A stretch of DNA of 64,000 nucleotides from Thunnus maccoyii (lineage: Eukaryota; Chordata; Actinopteri; Scombriformes; Scombridae). Within the stretch, counting starts at the first letter, position 1, and each line of letters opens with the position of its first letter. This document shows, piece by piece, positions 23,051-35,100 of the stretch. The notes below the pieces were generated by a model. It searched no databases, had not been told where the DNA came from, and was given only the letters and a program-made list of their open reading frames with translations. Both the position numbers and the translations under genes were made by a program. The stretch covers positions 24,506,505 through 24,570,504 of the forward strand of contig NC_056535.1 of the NCBI RefSeq assembly GCF_910596095.1, read 5' to 3'.

Positions 23051-26000
23051 ATGTGTGCACTGATGAAAAATTAGCAAAGATCTCCAGGCTTTGTTTGTTC
23101 ATAGGTATACAGTATATAAATATGTTTTGTTCATGTGACTGGTCAGATTTGTAAATACAGTATATGTGCAATCTGTATACAGTATATTGAAAGTTATATC
23201 AGGTTTATCAGAAGGTGTTTTTATCATTAGTTATTACATGATAACTATAGATTTCAAGCAAACTATCAGGAGTTGAATTCATCTACCATTCAATCAGCTC
23301 AGAAGGTGTTAGCTTTGCTTTTGAATATGGATTTAGATTAAAAAATATATTATTGTATCTGATAATAGTCAAGCATGAATTGCTATATACAGTTACTCTT
23401 TTCGACTGCAGTCGAGTGCCAAAGGTGTTTAAAGAGAGCAGCGGCTGGCAGATGGCACCGATTTCCACCATGAAGCCCCTGATAGTGTCACACAAACCCA
23501 AATACTGAGCCCTTGTTCTGTGTCTTTTATCAGCAACTGAGAGAGAGGGTCTGTGTGCAGCAGTGAATCAACCCCCAACTTCTCCCCCCCAGGCACTTAG
23601 ACAGACTGTCCAAATTGAGGGCTCCAGGTGGGGTTCCATATGGCGCGATTACAGACGAGCAAGTCACCTCGTCAAAGCCGTTGATTGAGAACCACAATGT
23701 TTCAATAAGAGGTCAAACCATCCGAGGGTCACCGCAGTGTGTAACCAGACTCTGGCACATTGCATCGAGACTCTGACACAGCACACGTATTGACACTGTA
23801 AACACATATCTAGACAAACGCACACGCACACACCTGACATAATATTCAAATATTTTTTGAGTAATGTAAATATGATCAAACAACACACACCCTTCGTAGG
23901 AAATTCAGTGAACCATGATTTACTCATTCACCAACATTAAGTTTTTGGGAGATCAGTGACAGTTGCAGAACACCGATACACCAAACTCTGCTAATATTAT
24001 TCAAAATAGAGGACAGCTCATGTTTCATGTAACAAGCCGTCAGTGTTTTTTTTTTGTTTTTTGTTTTTTGTTTTGTTTAGATGATCAGGAAAGAGTACTA
24101 CATTTGAAAAATGATATATAAACAAGCTTTAAGTGAACCTGATGATGCAGGTATGCAATACATATATTTGTCATATTTATTTTTATTTGTGTCATATTTA
24201 TTTTTTATTCATTTGTGTAAATTGCACACATAATGCAGCTACATTTTTTGGTCGCATATGATTTAATTTCTTAGCAAACAAAGTGCTTGTTAAATAGCGT
24301 CTGAAATCCCCTCTTCTCACACCTTTCCTGAGTCAGGATTGGGGGGCCTGCGTCTGACAACTTTTGCAACTTTTGGAAACTGTCGGTCTGCCAAGCATGC
24401 CCACTTTACGCACCAATTGGCCAGGTGTGTGGAGGTGAGAAAATAGGAAAGATTCAAACTTCTCTCTCAAGCTCTCTTTTTTTCATTCTTTACACAACTA
24501 TTTCTGTTAGTTTTTACATACACAGTACAGTACAGTATTCCAATTTGAACGATTCTTGCGTCTTGCCTGTCTTATTGACACAAGGCTTTTCTTTTCACCC
24601 CGACTTGATTGTGGCTGTTTGTACCAGCTATGAGCACTTTTGCCTTCAGATCTGGTCAGACGATATGTTGTAAGAACTAGATTGTTTTGAGTCTACCACA
24701 GACTTTAGCATGATTCCTTCCTGATAAGTGAAACTGGCACACACGGATCAGTTTCGTGTCTGTCATCTTTTTCTCACTCTGCAGTTTAGTTGAACAACAG
24801 GTAAATCTACATAAACCCCATATATGCCTTTAACTATATCAAATGACATTTCAACCTAAAGCACAATACACCATCCTGTGATGTAATCCACCAGCACAAA
24901 GGCTAGAATTTGATATCCGTGAAAGAAGCAGTGGTCCAGCAGAACCCTGGGACCCAGGTGAAGCTGGTGGGACTGGCCTTGTGGCCCTGTGGCCCCCTGT
25001 GGCCCTGCTGGGTTTGTTTTAGCTTCAGTTTCAGCCCTCAGCCCTCCACATCTCTGCTGAGCTCCGCTCATCTTCCCTCCGGTGTCCTGCAGTTCCCATG
25101 GCCTTGTGCGCCCTCCTCCCAGGCCTCACCCTGAACCAGGAAGTGCCTTCTCTATCACACACAGTTTTTTGTGTTTGTGCGTACGTGCGCATGTGTATGT
25201 GTATGCATACAGGACTGTTGCAAGGACGCAGCTGAAGTCAAGAGGACTCTGAACAGGCGTCCCTTTCACTTTTGATCTCCAGGAAGTAAATGCAAAGCAC
25301 AACAGCACTTTCCTTATTTTTCCTCTGTGCTGCGGGATCAGTGTTACTCTCTCGAGCTTTATAGTCTGCCTGCGATAAAGGTCGGATCAGGGTCTCTGAA
25401 GGCTGCAAGGCCTTCACCCGGGTTTAAGGGTCATGTCTGAGGTGGAAAAGCTCATAGGCAAGCCAATAATGAACATGAACACATGGTTTAGATTAAAAGT
25501 CAACATTTCAAAATGAGTTGAAACTAAAAAAGATATGATTTGGTGCTTAATTTGGAAGTAATTTCAATTTGTATGTTGTTTTTCCCTTGTTTTTTTTACA
25601 TTACACAAGGCTATTAGTTATATGACTAATGGTAAATCACCTCCTTTGTGTCATATTTACAATCTGTTTTATTTATATTTATTTAGTATTCAATAACAGA
25701 TGTGCAGATGGATTTTTGGCATCGTAAAAATACACTTTTATTTACTCAAAAAACACTGCGAGCCGAATTGGGAGTTTTAAATGCTTGGAGGGCGGCTGCA
25801 TCAGCTGGAACTGACATAACATGAGGTCCTCTGCTATTCTGTGTCTGTCAGAAATGTTGTTGTTAATGACATGAGAGCAACACACATGACACTGGCAGTA
25901 GTCTCAGGTTTTGTGGTACCAGTGATGGTGGAGCTTTTGTCGATGAGCAGACTGTCACAATTGACGTCACTTTAGTCTATAAGCTTTTACTTTTTTCCTT

Positions 26001-26084
26001 CACCTTCATCCCTCTGCTGTCGTAAAACCCTGTTGCCCCTATAATTCATGACTGTCATCTGTCTCTGTCTTTGTGTTGTCAGCA

Positions 26085-26097
26085 AGGTCAGAGGTCA
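26085..26097 (+). promoter_or_regulatory. Perfect DR1 nuclear-receptor motif
   Basis: AGGTCA, one base, AGGTCA. This direct repeat with one-base spacing is the consensus for RXR/PPAR, HNF4 and COUP-TF dimers. It lies in a short non-repetitive GC-richer segment with CAATTAGCTGCAG next to it. Function is not proven. Confidence 0.45.
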
Positions 26098-26319
26098 GGC
26101 AATTAGCTGCAGCTTTGCCAGACTGGAATGGCCCAGAGGCAAAGAGAAAGAAAAAGACAGAAAGAGACATATAGATGAAATTAATCAAACTCTTCAGCCT
26201 GTGAATGTTCATATATCGCCAATAATTCATAATAGTTGGAATTTTACTGAGCCAAAGGCAGGTTACCTTATGCTTTAGTTTTTCTGCTTATGTTTTTATT
26301 ATTTATGCTCTGATACACC

Positions 26320-26730
26320 CCATAACCAAAAGTATGTGGACAGTGGAACATTACAGCCATATGAGATTGTTGAACATGTCATTACAAACCATGAGCATTA
26401 ATACACTGCCGTAACAGACGTCATTTTTTTTGCTCTCAGCCACAAGAGTGTCAGTGAGGTAGGACAGTGATGTTTGGATAAGGTCTGGCACACAATTTAT
26501 CCCAAAGGTGTCGGATGGAGTTGAGGCAGGTTCCTCCACACCAAACTGAGAAAACTATTTTTTGGTGGACCTGGTTTTGTACACAAACACATTGTTGTGT
26601 TTAAACAGGAAAGGGACTTCCCCAAACTGTTGCCACAAAGTTTGAGGAACACGATTGTCTGGAATATCATTGTATGCTGTATAATTAAGATTATTTGGAA
26701 TTAAGGTGCCTTGTCTAAACTATGAATAAC
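26320..26730 (-). mobile_element. Tc1-like transposase relic
   Basis: On the minus strand broken frames read LWQQFGEVPFLFKH (near 26600-26640) and then FGVEEPAS (near 26530), which resemble the central catalytic part of Tc1-like transposases. The plus-strand start, ACCAAAAGTATGTGGACA (26325), is a typical end of a fish repeat derived from such elements. Stops and indels break it throughout. The 62-codon frame 26351-26539 is a piece of it. Confidence 0.6.
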
Positions 26731-26923
26731 AGCTCCAGCACAAAAGTACACAAAATGGTGAAAACCCCACGCACTGCTGTTTTTACTAGAAAGTTTCCTG
26801 GTACAACTTGAACATTACAGGTTGCTTCAGATCAACTGGTACCTTGTGTGAGTGGGCTTTAAGCGCTGCGGTCGGACAGACTGAACTCGATCAGCTTCCT
26901 GCTTAGACTAATTCATGTGGCAT

Positions 26924-26936
26924 TGACCTTTGACCT
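26924..26936 (-). promoter_or_regulatory. Perfect DR1 nuclear-receptor motif
   Basis: TGACCT, T, TGACCT on the plus strand, which is AGGTCAAAGGTCA on the minus strand, the classic DR1 response element. It is the second perfect DR1 within about 850 bases and lies in the same intron, 0.9 kb upstream of the second 5' exon. Confidence 0.5.
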
Positions 26937-27821
26937 CCGGCCCACCGAGCTGCGACCTCCCCTCCCCCTCTTCTATTGAACCTTTTCTCTCGTGCTCTTT
27001 TGTGTCCTTCCATTACTTATGTTTATGGTGTGGGCAATGTACAGTTGATAAAATTTTCTATCACGGTATATTTAATCTTATATTACAATAGTGCAATACA
27101 TTATGATGTACTCGATTTTCTGAAAATTCAGATGAAAAACAATTAATCCAGTGAATTAAATACCAGATAAATCAATGTATTTCATCACATTGGTGCAAAA
27201 ATCTTTTATTCCAATATTGCCATAAAGCAGCCGTGCTTTTTGATTTGCAATGACCTAATGCAACCAGAGAAATACAGTAAAGAGATAACTACGTCAGTAG
27301 AAACTTTGTTAGGAAATCTCTTTTGTCTTGTCATGTTACCCAAGATACATGAAAAATTCTGTTGAACTGAGAACTGTGAATACCCCACACCCTGCAATTT
27401 TTTATTTTATTTTTTTTTTTGGACCGTAGCCTTGTTCTGGTTGTTTCTTCCTGGTTCATTTCCTCTAAATAGTTCCACATATTTTGAATGGTCCTAGTGC
27501 CAAACAGCAAAGTGAGTCAGCAGTGACATAGTGGGTTTTTTTTTATGACATTTTTCCTGAAAACATTATCACCTGTCAGGTCACTGCAGCTCATCATTTG
27601 ACTGTCAGAGTTCTCTAATGACCACACTCTTCACTTCTTCACCACCTTGATTTTGTTCTCTTTCTGCTTCTCTTTCTTTCAGTCTATTACTAAAACTATT
27701 CACCTCTTGAACCCTTCCCCCTCTCGTCGTCCTGCAGCAACAGGGCCCGAGGCTCGTCGCCATGTGTCAGTCACCTGCATACCTGTGTCCTGATGGTGTG
27801 TATTTGCTATTGTTTCCACAG

Positions 27822-27901
27822 GAGAGTTGACGGCTTGAGAGGAACCTGACTAACAGCAGTGTGACAGGATAAAGAGGATAAAGCTCTCTCTTCAGAGGCA
27901 G
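27822..27901 (+). other. eya2: eya2 5' UTR exon (80 nt)
   Basis: Bounded by TTTCCACAG before and GTGAGG after. All three frames contain stops, so it is non-coding. Its first bases, GAGAGTTGA, complete the short ORF begun by the ATG at the end of the candidate first exon. Confidence 0.5.
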
Positions 27902-28501
27902 GTGAGGAGGAAGACCCACAAAGAAAAAATTGCCACAGATGAAAAGTGTCTGTTTGTTAGTTGGAGGAGTTCATGAAATCACCTATTCTGCCTGTTCATT
28001 CAGTAAACAGAATAAATACTTGATTTAGATTAATTTCTTTCCCAGTTTGAGGATTATTTTATTGTTGTTTTTTTTTTTTAAAAAAGGCAGATTAAATGTT
28101 TGGAGCACTTACAAATATTCAAAGTTTCATTCCAGCATCTTGACAACATGTCTAATAAAAATTCAGATAATCACATGTTTTTTATTGAGTTTTATGGGTG
28201 ATGATTCATGGAATATTTGTGGCCTTTAAGGGCCATAGAAAGCAATCAGTTTAACAAACTTTATCCAGAATTAGAGTTGTATTGTCTTTATTTTTACATG
28301 AAAATATTGTATATTCTGCAAATATTATTCACGAGAGAACAATCATGCAAAAAATGTAATTAAATGTCATGTTAATTTCTACAAACCAAGTAATAATGAA
28401 TTAATAAGATGAAAAAAATATTTGTATTTAAATTCCCATTGTTCTTTTCTGAACTAGTTTCACTGTTCTCTGATTACGTCCTTTTCTCGCGTCTTTTCCA
28501 G

Positions 28502-28542
28502 GGCTTCTTATTATCTATTTCAAACAATCAAACCTACCACAG
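28502..28542 (+). other. eya2: eya2 41-nt 5' exon, possibly untranslated
   Basis: Preceded by TCTTTTCCAG and followed by GTGAGT. It has no ATG. Two of its frames join openly to the next exon, so it could code if an upstream start exists in an unseen exon. The simplest reading is a short 5' UTR exon, because the 80-nt exon before it has stops in all frames. Confidence 0.4.
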
Positions 28543-29183
28543 GTGAGTTTTGTATTAGGCTACCTTTTCTCTGAAATTAAAATGTATTTTCATTTACATA
28601 TTTGTCATGCATTCCAGTGTTTCATATCTGTGATTTAGCCTAAGAAAGTGAGTTGTTAAATATTATCTGGTTTACGTTTACCAGGAATTGTAAGAGATAC
28701 TTTTAGGTTTTCTTTTCCTTTTATGAAGGCCAAATGTTATCTTGTGAAATAAGGGAAGTAGAAGGTGCTGGTAACTGCAAGATGAATACATAGTCAGAAA
28801 TAAAAGTGTGGTAGTGACAGCATAGTCAGCCCATAAATATGATGAAGAATCTTTTATTACCCCTTTTAAATTAACTTCATTTCTTTCTTGCCAAATCTTT
28901 TTTTCTTTGTACTTTATATTGTTTATCTTAGTAGCCAAAACCCAAACCATCTGATTTTACCAGTTCATGCAGTCCATCAGACTTCTCTTTGTAGCATTAA
29001 TTCCTTTGGTTTTTAAAAGAAAAAGACATGTTTGCGTGTTCCTAACGGCCGACAGTGTTCTTCCTCAAACTCAGTTCAAAACCGTGACAAAAACAGATGT
29101 TCTTTTGTAACAGATAAAGAGAAGAAGAATTTGTTTCCTTGTTTTTCTTCCCTCTGTAAGATCAGCTGACGGGGAAAAGTGTC

Positions 29184-32100
29184 ATGGCTGCATATGGACA
29201 GACTCAGTATAGCCCCGCCCTCCAGCCTGCAGGACCATACACACCTTACACTCACCACACGCAGGGCTACAGCATGCCATCTTACAGTAAGTACACACAA
29301 ACGCACACTAAGGATGAAACTGTGCATTATTTTAATAATCATCTCAAAATCAAAATGCTTTCATAATGTGATGCAAAGCATACAGGCACTTCTTGAAAGC
29401 TCTCACTTAAAGGATAGGTTCACAATTCTTCAAGTCTGTCTTAAAACAATAGTCAGGTGCCCAAATAAACACTGAAAGAGGTTTTGCTTGCTGTAATCAT
29501 TCCTTCTGTTCATACTGACCATTAGAAGATCCCCTCCAAACTCACTTACAACATAACTGATGACTGACAGTATTTTCCTGTTCAGCTGCAGTGGAAGTAT
29601 AGATAACAAAAAGTGTGAATTTGGCACTAAAAAGACTTTAATTTGACATTGACTTGATTTTACCAATTTGGATGGCTGAAGCTTCATATTAGCTTAAAAA
29701 AAACTTGCAAATACATTTTTGAACGGAAGGAGGACTGTGGATTTTGTCCCCAAACACCTACATTGTAAGCACATTATGAAGGGAGGGATGATTACAGCAA
29801 GAAAAAACTTGTGTCAATGTTCATTTGGGCGTGTGACTGTTGTTTTAGGACAGATTTGAAAAATTCCCAAATTTAAGCTAGCATGTGCTTCAGAAAGACC
29901 CTGTAGTTTGTGTTCTTAACTGCAGTATTTTAACTTGTAAATGGTCAGAATAGAGAATAAAAACTTGATAAAAATGGTTAACAAAGCATACAAAATATAC
30001 ACAATCATGTGTATGCTCTCTTGGCTCTAGTTTCATCTATCTGCTACTAACCTACATTTTCTGCTCTCTTTCCAGACATTAAAACAGAGGACGGCCTGAG
30101 CCACTCTCCAGGACAGACGGGACTACTGAGCTACTCAAACTTCAGCAGCACTCCTCCCAGTCAAAGTCTCTACAGCTACTCACACACACACGGTTAGTCT
30201 GAAACACCATATGTACTGAATGTATGGACACACTATCACACACACTGGCACACAAACCTTATATACACCGTCTTTGATTTCAACCTTACTGGAAGGAGCA
30301 TCCATCCCTGTCCTCAACTCTTTTGCTCCCTTTTCCCCTCCACTTCTTTCCCTTTACTTCTCCCCTCATATTCCTCTCCTCTCCCTCTCTTTTCCTCTCC
30401 CCTTTTCTCTGCCACACCTGTTCTCCATTAGCTGCGGTCTGGACTCCTGGCGTCAAAAGTCTCCCCACCCCTCCTCTTTTCTCAGGGTCAGGCCCCCTTT
30501 CTCCACTCAGACCAACAACACAGCATGCGTGCGTTTGTGTCTGTGACGACTGAGAGAAAGAGAGAGTGAGAAAACATACAGACAGAGAAGAAGAGAAATA
30601 GAGAGGATGGGAGGAAGAAAGGAAAAAGAGATGGGCAGAGGGTCTTGCCGAAAAACAAACGCTCAAATGAAGACGTGGTATGCTTGGGAGTGTGTGCAGC
30701 TCTCTGCCCACGCATGGCTGTTTGTGTGTATGTGTGTGTGCGCGCGTGTGTGTATCCGTGCTGTACACATTCCTCAGTCGTCCGGCGCCCAAAGCATGAC
30801 TCGCTCAGTGCGACTTTATGGCTCTGAAGGCAGCGCGAAATTGACCTTGTGTGTGAGAGGGGAGAGGTTAAGGGGCATTTTACAGAGGGGTGAGTAGGTT
30901 TAATGTTGCAGACAAGAGGGATGACCCTGTTTCCACTGTATGGATGTGACAGAAGAGAGAGAAGACAAAACAAAACCAGATAAATAGATAAGCTATTTAC
31001 ATGACTTTGTATTCCCACATGTAGCTACATCCCAACTTTAACCGACTAATGAATGAGCACTCTCATAACTGGAATATGAGCTTGTCTCTGTATTATGATG
31101 CATCAATGCATTCACTCACCATCTGCTTACTCTTTCAAAAGAGGACATTTTCATACTTTTGTGACAGACTGGTATGACTGTCTGTGCAGGAAATATGAGG
31201 CATTTTTTCACCAAAGTGTGTTTGGTTTCAAAAGGAATTTCATTAAATTTAATTTAATGAATGGAGGCTTTTCCGGGTTAGTTAAAGGATAATAAGTAAG
31301 GATAATTGTAACTCTTGAATCCTACCTTTGTCATGACATCCATCATAGTTTACAGGTTGACTTCCGTGTTCAGCTTTGACCCACCTTTCTCGCTACATTT
31401 GTGATTATAGTTTTCCTGAGAAATATGAGAGACGGTTACTGACATTTCTAGTGAGTTCACTTCTGGTTTCACCTCCGAATAAAGTGGGTTAAATAATCTG
31501 GCTGAACTGGTTGCTTGTTTACAGTACGTCTCAGTGTGCTTTTTTGCAATGTCGACTCTATTGTAGTGATTCTGCCACATTCCAGATCACAGCAATTACT
31601 TATCACAACCGTTAACATTGAGGGCAAAAATTGCAAAAATAAAAACCAAGTTGTAATAAACAGTATTGCTGACCAGACTCCCATTCTTCATATACCATAT
31701 ACAAAGACCATATTTAGTAGTATACAATCTTGATTTAGAATGAATAAATACATTTAAAAGGTTAGTATATCAATTTCATCATGTTAAGAAGTTGGGGAAG
31801 CACTGTTTTAACTGCTTTAAGAGCTCTTAAAGAACTTCTAAAGTTACTTGGGACTTGTGATGGTGAATTCTTAAGTAGTTTGACAAATGTCAACTCAACG
31901 TTTTATTACCTTTTTCCAGAGATTTCGTCTGCATGTCATGGTCTAAATCGGCAGATGGAGTTTGATGTGTTATCATGAAGATGATTTAGCTGTCATCACA
32001 TGACCTAAGTATGAAACTTTGATCATGTGATAACAGATGGTCTTATATAAGAGGGGATCATAACCCCTGTCTCTGTTCTATGATGGTTTGGCATCAGATG

Positions 32101-35100
32101 TGAATGTCCTCCCTGATCTTTTTTCTGGTTGATAATTTTTCAGCCCTTCCCAGACAAAAAAGTTTTCCAAATCACTTCCTCTTTAAGAGAATAATCAGAT
32201 GTCAGACATTATACGGGAATGTAAATATTCATGTAAACACATGTTTGATGAAACCTCTTAGAATCTGCAAAGCCCTCAATGACTATGCTCCGTTAGAACC
32301 ACCAACGAGAGTGAAGTTTGAGTTTGAAAGACACTGTTCCCAAACAAAATAAATTTGTTTGAATATTTTTATGCATAAATCATTAACTGCAAACTTCAAA
32401 CAGTAATAAACTGCCACAACAACCAAATGTTTGTAGGATTTCAGAATGTTTCCATGCCATGCATTATACTGTACACAATACACAAGCACGCACACACAGG
32501 CACACACACACACGCCACAAAAAGCCATCGAAACACATACTGTACACTGTATGTACAACTGAAACCAAATGGGGACTATGGGAGCCTTTTTGTGTTTACT
32601 CGAGAGATCTCCTGTATTTTTCCTTTAGTCGCTTTGAAGATTGTTGTGTTGTCCGGGGAGGTTTCAGTGTGGTTCTTCCATTGAGTCATTATTCTCCTGT
32701 TTGTCATGCACTGTGGAACGGAGAGGAAGAAACAGGGAGCAAGAGAGAGCAGTTGTGGACTTATTAAATGATGAACGATAGATTTAAGGAAATGAATCTT
32801 TGAAAATATTTCAGGTCATGTCAGAGTAGAGGGGAGTAAACCAACCTCAGGGTTCGTCTATCACCAAAAAGAATACTAAGTCAACTCTCAAACTACCGTC
32901 TGTTATTACTTACTGTATAACCACCCAGTCAATAAACAGTACAGGTGTAAACAAACCAATTATATGAAAATGTTATTTGACCTGTTTTGTATTTGAAAAC
33001 TAATTACAGTGCACACCTACAAAAGCAACTGCCAAGATATGCCTTGTCAATAATAGGCTCTTAATTAATGTGTTGTACATCTGGATATGCACATTTATTA
33101 TATTACCTGAAATGCTGTCTGTGTTCAAACTGTGGCTAATTTTTGCATTTCAGTCAGTTAGTCCACCCCTTTGGTCCAGACTGAAAACTCTCAACAACTA
33201 ATAGACTAATTTAAAGGGGACATATTATGCATTTTCTGGTTTTCTGTTATTTATATACTGTTATTATGTCAGATATCTATGTTAAACATGGTCAAAGTTC
33301 CAAAACTTGAGGTTTACGTATGTAGAAATGCTCGCTGAAAGTCAACAGTCCAGGCTTCAGCCTGCTCTGAACAGTTTGTTTGCAAAGGTTTTTTCTAAGG
33401 TTTTTCTTGCCAACGAGCTATGGTTTTTCCACGCATTTTCCACTTTCATATTTTGGATCGGATTCTGGCTCAAACCTGTGCGGATGTATTTGAGAAGTTG
33501 GACGTCGTTAGTGATGCAGCTTCCGGAAGCTAACCAATCCGAAAAGACTGGGCTCATTGGGAGTCCGGCCTTAAAGAGACAGGAGCTAAAATGACCTGTT
33601 ACAGACTACGTCCACACTAATACATTTTAATTTTAAAATGGCGTTTTAAAACAAAAACAATCAATCTCTGTCCACATGAGCATTTTTGCACTGTTTCAGA
33701 AATAATCTTTGTCCATACTAACAAGCCTGAAAACACATATCACATGACCATTCACATGCACTGGGCATGCACATGCCAGTGTAAACAGGAAGCAGATTGT
33801 CTGCGTGATGATGTTAGCATTTCGCTCCGGGCCTACATGTAACAGCCTAAGAGAGCTGTAGACGTATTTAAATCTTATTTAGGCATCACCATATGATCAA
33901 TAAGCATCTGTTCATCTGCCAGTATACCAAGTACTGGACACCAGTAAGGAGCTCTGTGTTGCCCCTTTGATTTTTGATTGATTTGAAAAAATAATTGAGT
34001 ATATACATCATCCACTGCTTATTAACTCATAGGTCAATAAGGTCAATAATCTTACCTGATGCTGTTGAAAGGTTATGTGTCCTTTATGAGAAGACATACA
34101 CAATGCATTCTTTCACCCAAATGGTGTCAAAAGTTTAGTAGTTCCTCCTTGGCTTGTGGCCAGCCTACAATTTTTTTGTACAAATCAATTGGTAATGTTT
34201 TGAGATATCCAGCTGATAGACAAGCAGGGGTGAAATGGAAATTAGAAATGCTTTCCAGTGTCATAGAGATTACAGGAGAAATAATCAATCAGACAAACAA
34301 ACAGTATTGACAGACTTTGATGGGAAGATGCAGGGTGAGACAGCATCACTTCAGGGGGAAATTGCTCGGAGGAAGACATTCCTGTCTCAGCTTGATAAGG
34401 CTGAGAAGATTCCCAGAGCAGCAGCAGCAGCAGCAGCAAGAGCGGCAGACTTTCCCACCTGTATTATTATGTCAAACATACATCATACTCTCAGCTCCTG
34501 CAGCACTGAGCTGTCACTGATGAAGCAGTCAAAGTTTACTGCACATTACTTCCTCCACACAGTATCAGATCAGAGGTGGTGAAATTATATCTGAAGTTTA
34601 TTCATCAATACAGGATGGAATTATGTCAAATCTCCTACTGTTTCACAGTTTGTAATTGTTTTCTATCCTGCATGATTGATTATTACCCGAAGGTTTGATC
34701 TTTGTCTTCACATTATTTCTCAGGTGGTGGCATTTCATCTGGAATTTTTCAAGGCACCCATGCAATCTCCAGTTCAACCCCCTTCAACCCTACCCAACAA
34801 GTAAGTAATGAAACAACACAACACATTTTTTTACTGCTAAGACATCTGAAGAGTTTCCACAGAAGGTTATAGTCATTTTCATGTCATTGATTAACTAACT
34901 TTGTTGTTAATGTGTTGACAGGAGTTTTCATCGTACTCAAGCTACAGTCAGAGTCAGTACTCTCCATATTATAACTCACATCACTACAACAGCCCCTACC
35001 TAACCAGCAGCAACATCAGCCCTGCTGCCATCACAGCTCCATTAACCTATCAGCACCCAGAACACCCCGTCATGATGCCCAATCACAGCCCAGAGTCACA

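Larger units (their letters stand above)
16846..27821 (+). other. eya2: Long first intron of eya2
   Basis: No coding exon is seen. It contains a CT-rich low-complexity tract (19050-19160), GT-rich tracts (20630-20655, 21270-21300), a MITE fragment (about 22930-23050), a Tc1-like relic (about 26320-26730) and two perfect DR1 motifs (26085 and 26924). GC-rich non-repetitive islands at 17840-18070, 18680-18870, 20540-20740 and 26060-26130 are candidates for conserved enhancers, as expected for a developmental regulator. That is inference and needs a cross-species alignment. Confidence 0.4.

Noticed and set aside
24856-25134. Collagen-like GPQG frame on the minus strand
   Set aside because: Only a few Gly-Pro triplets from a GGCCCTGTGGCCC repeat. 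No splice sites, and no continuation of the triplet pattern.
30286-31018. Minus-strand frames of 168 and 176 codons, among the longest in the window
   Set aside because: They overlap each other in different frames, consist of CT/GT/GA low-complexity sequence, and lie in an eya2 intron without any recognisable domain.
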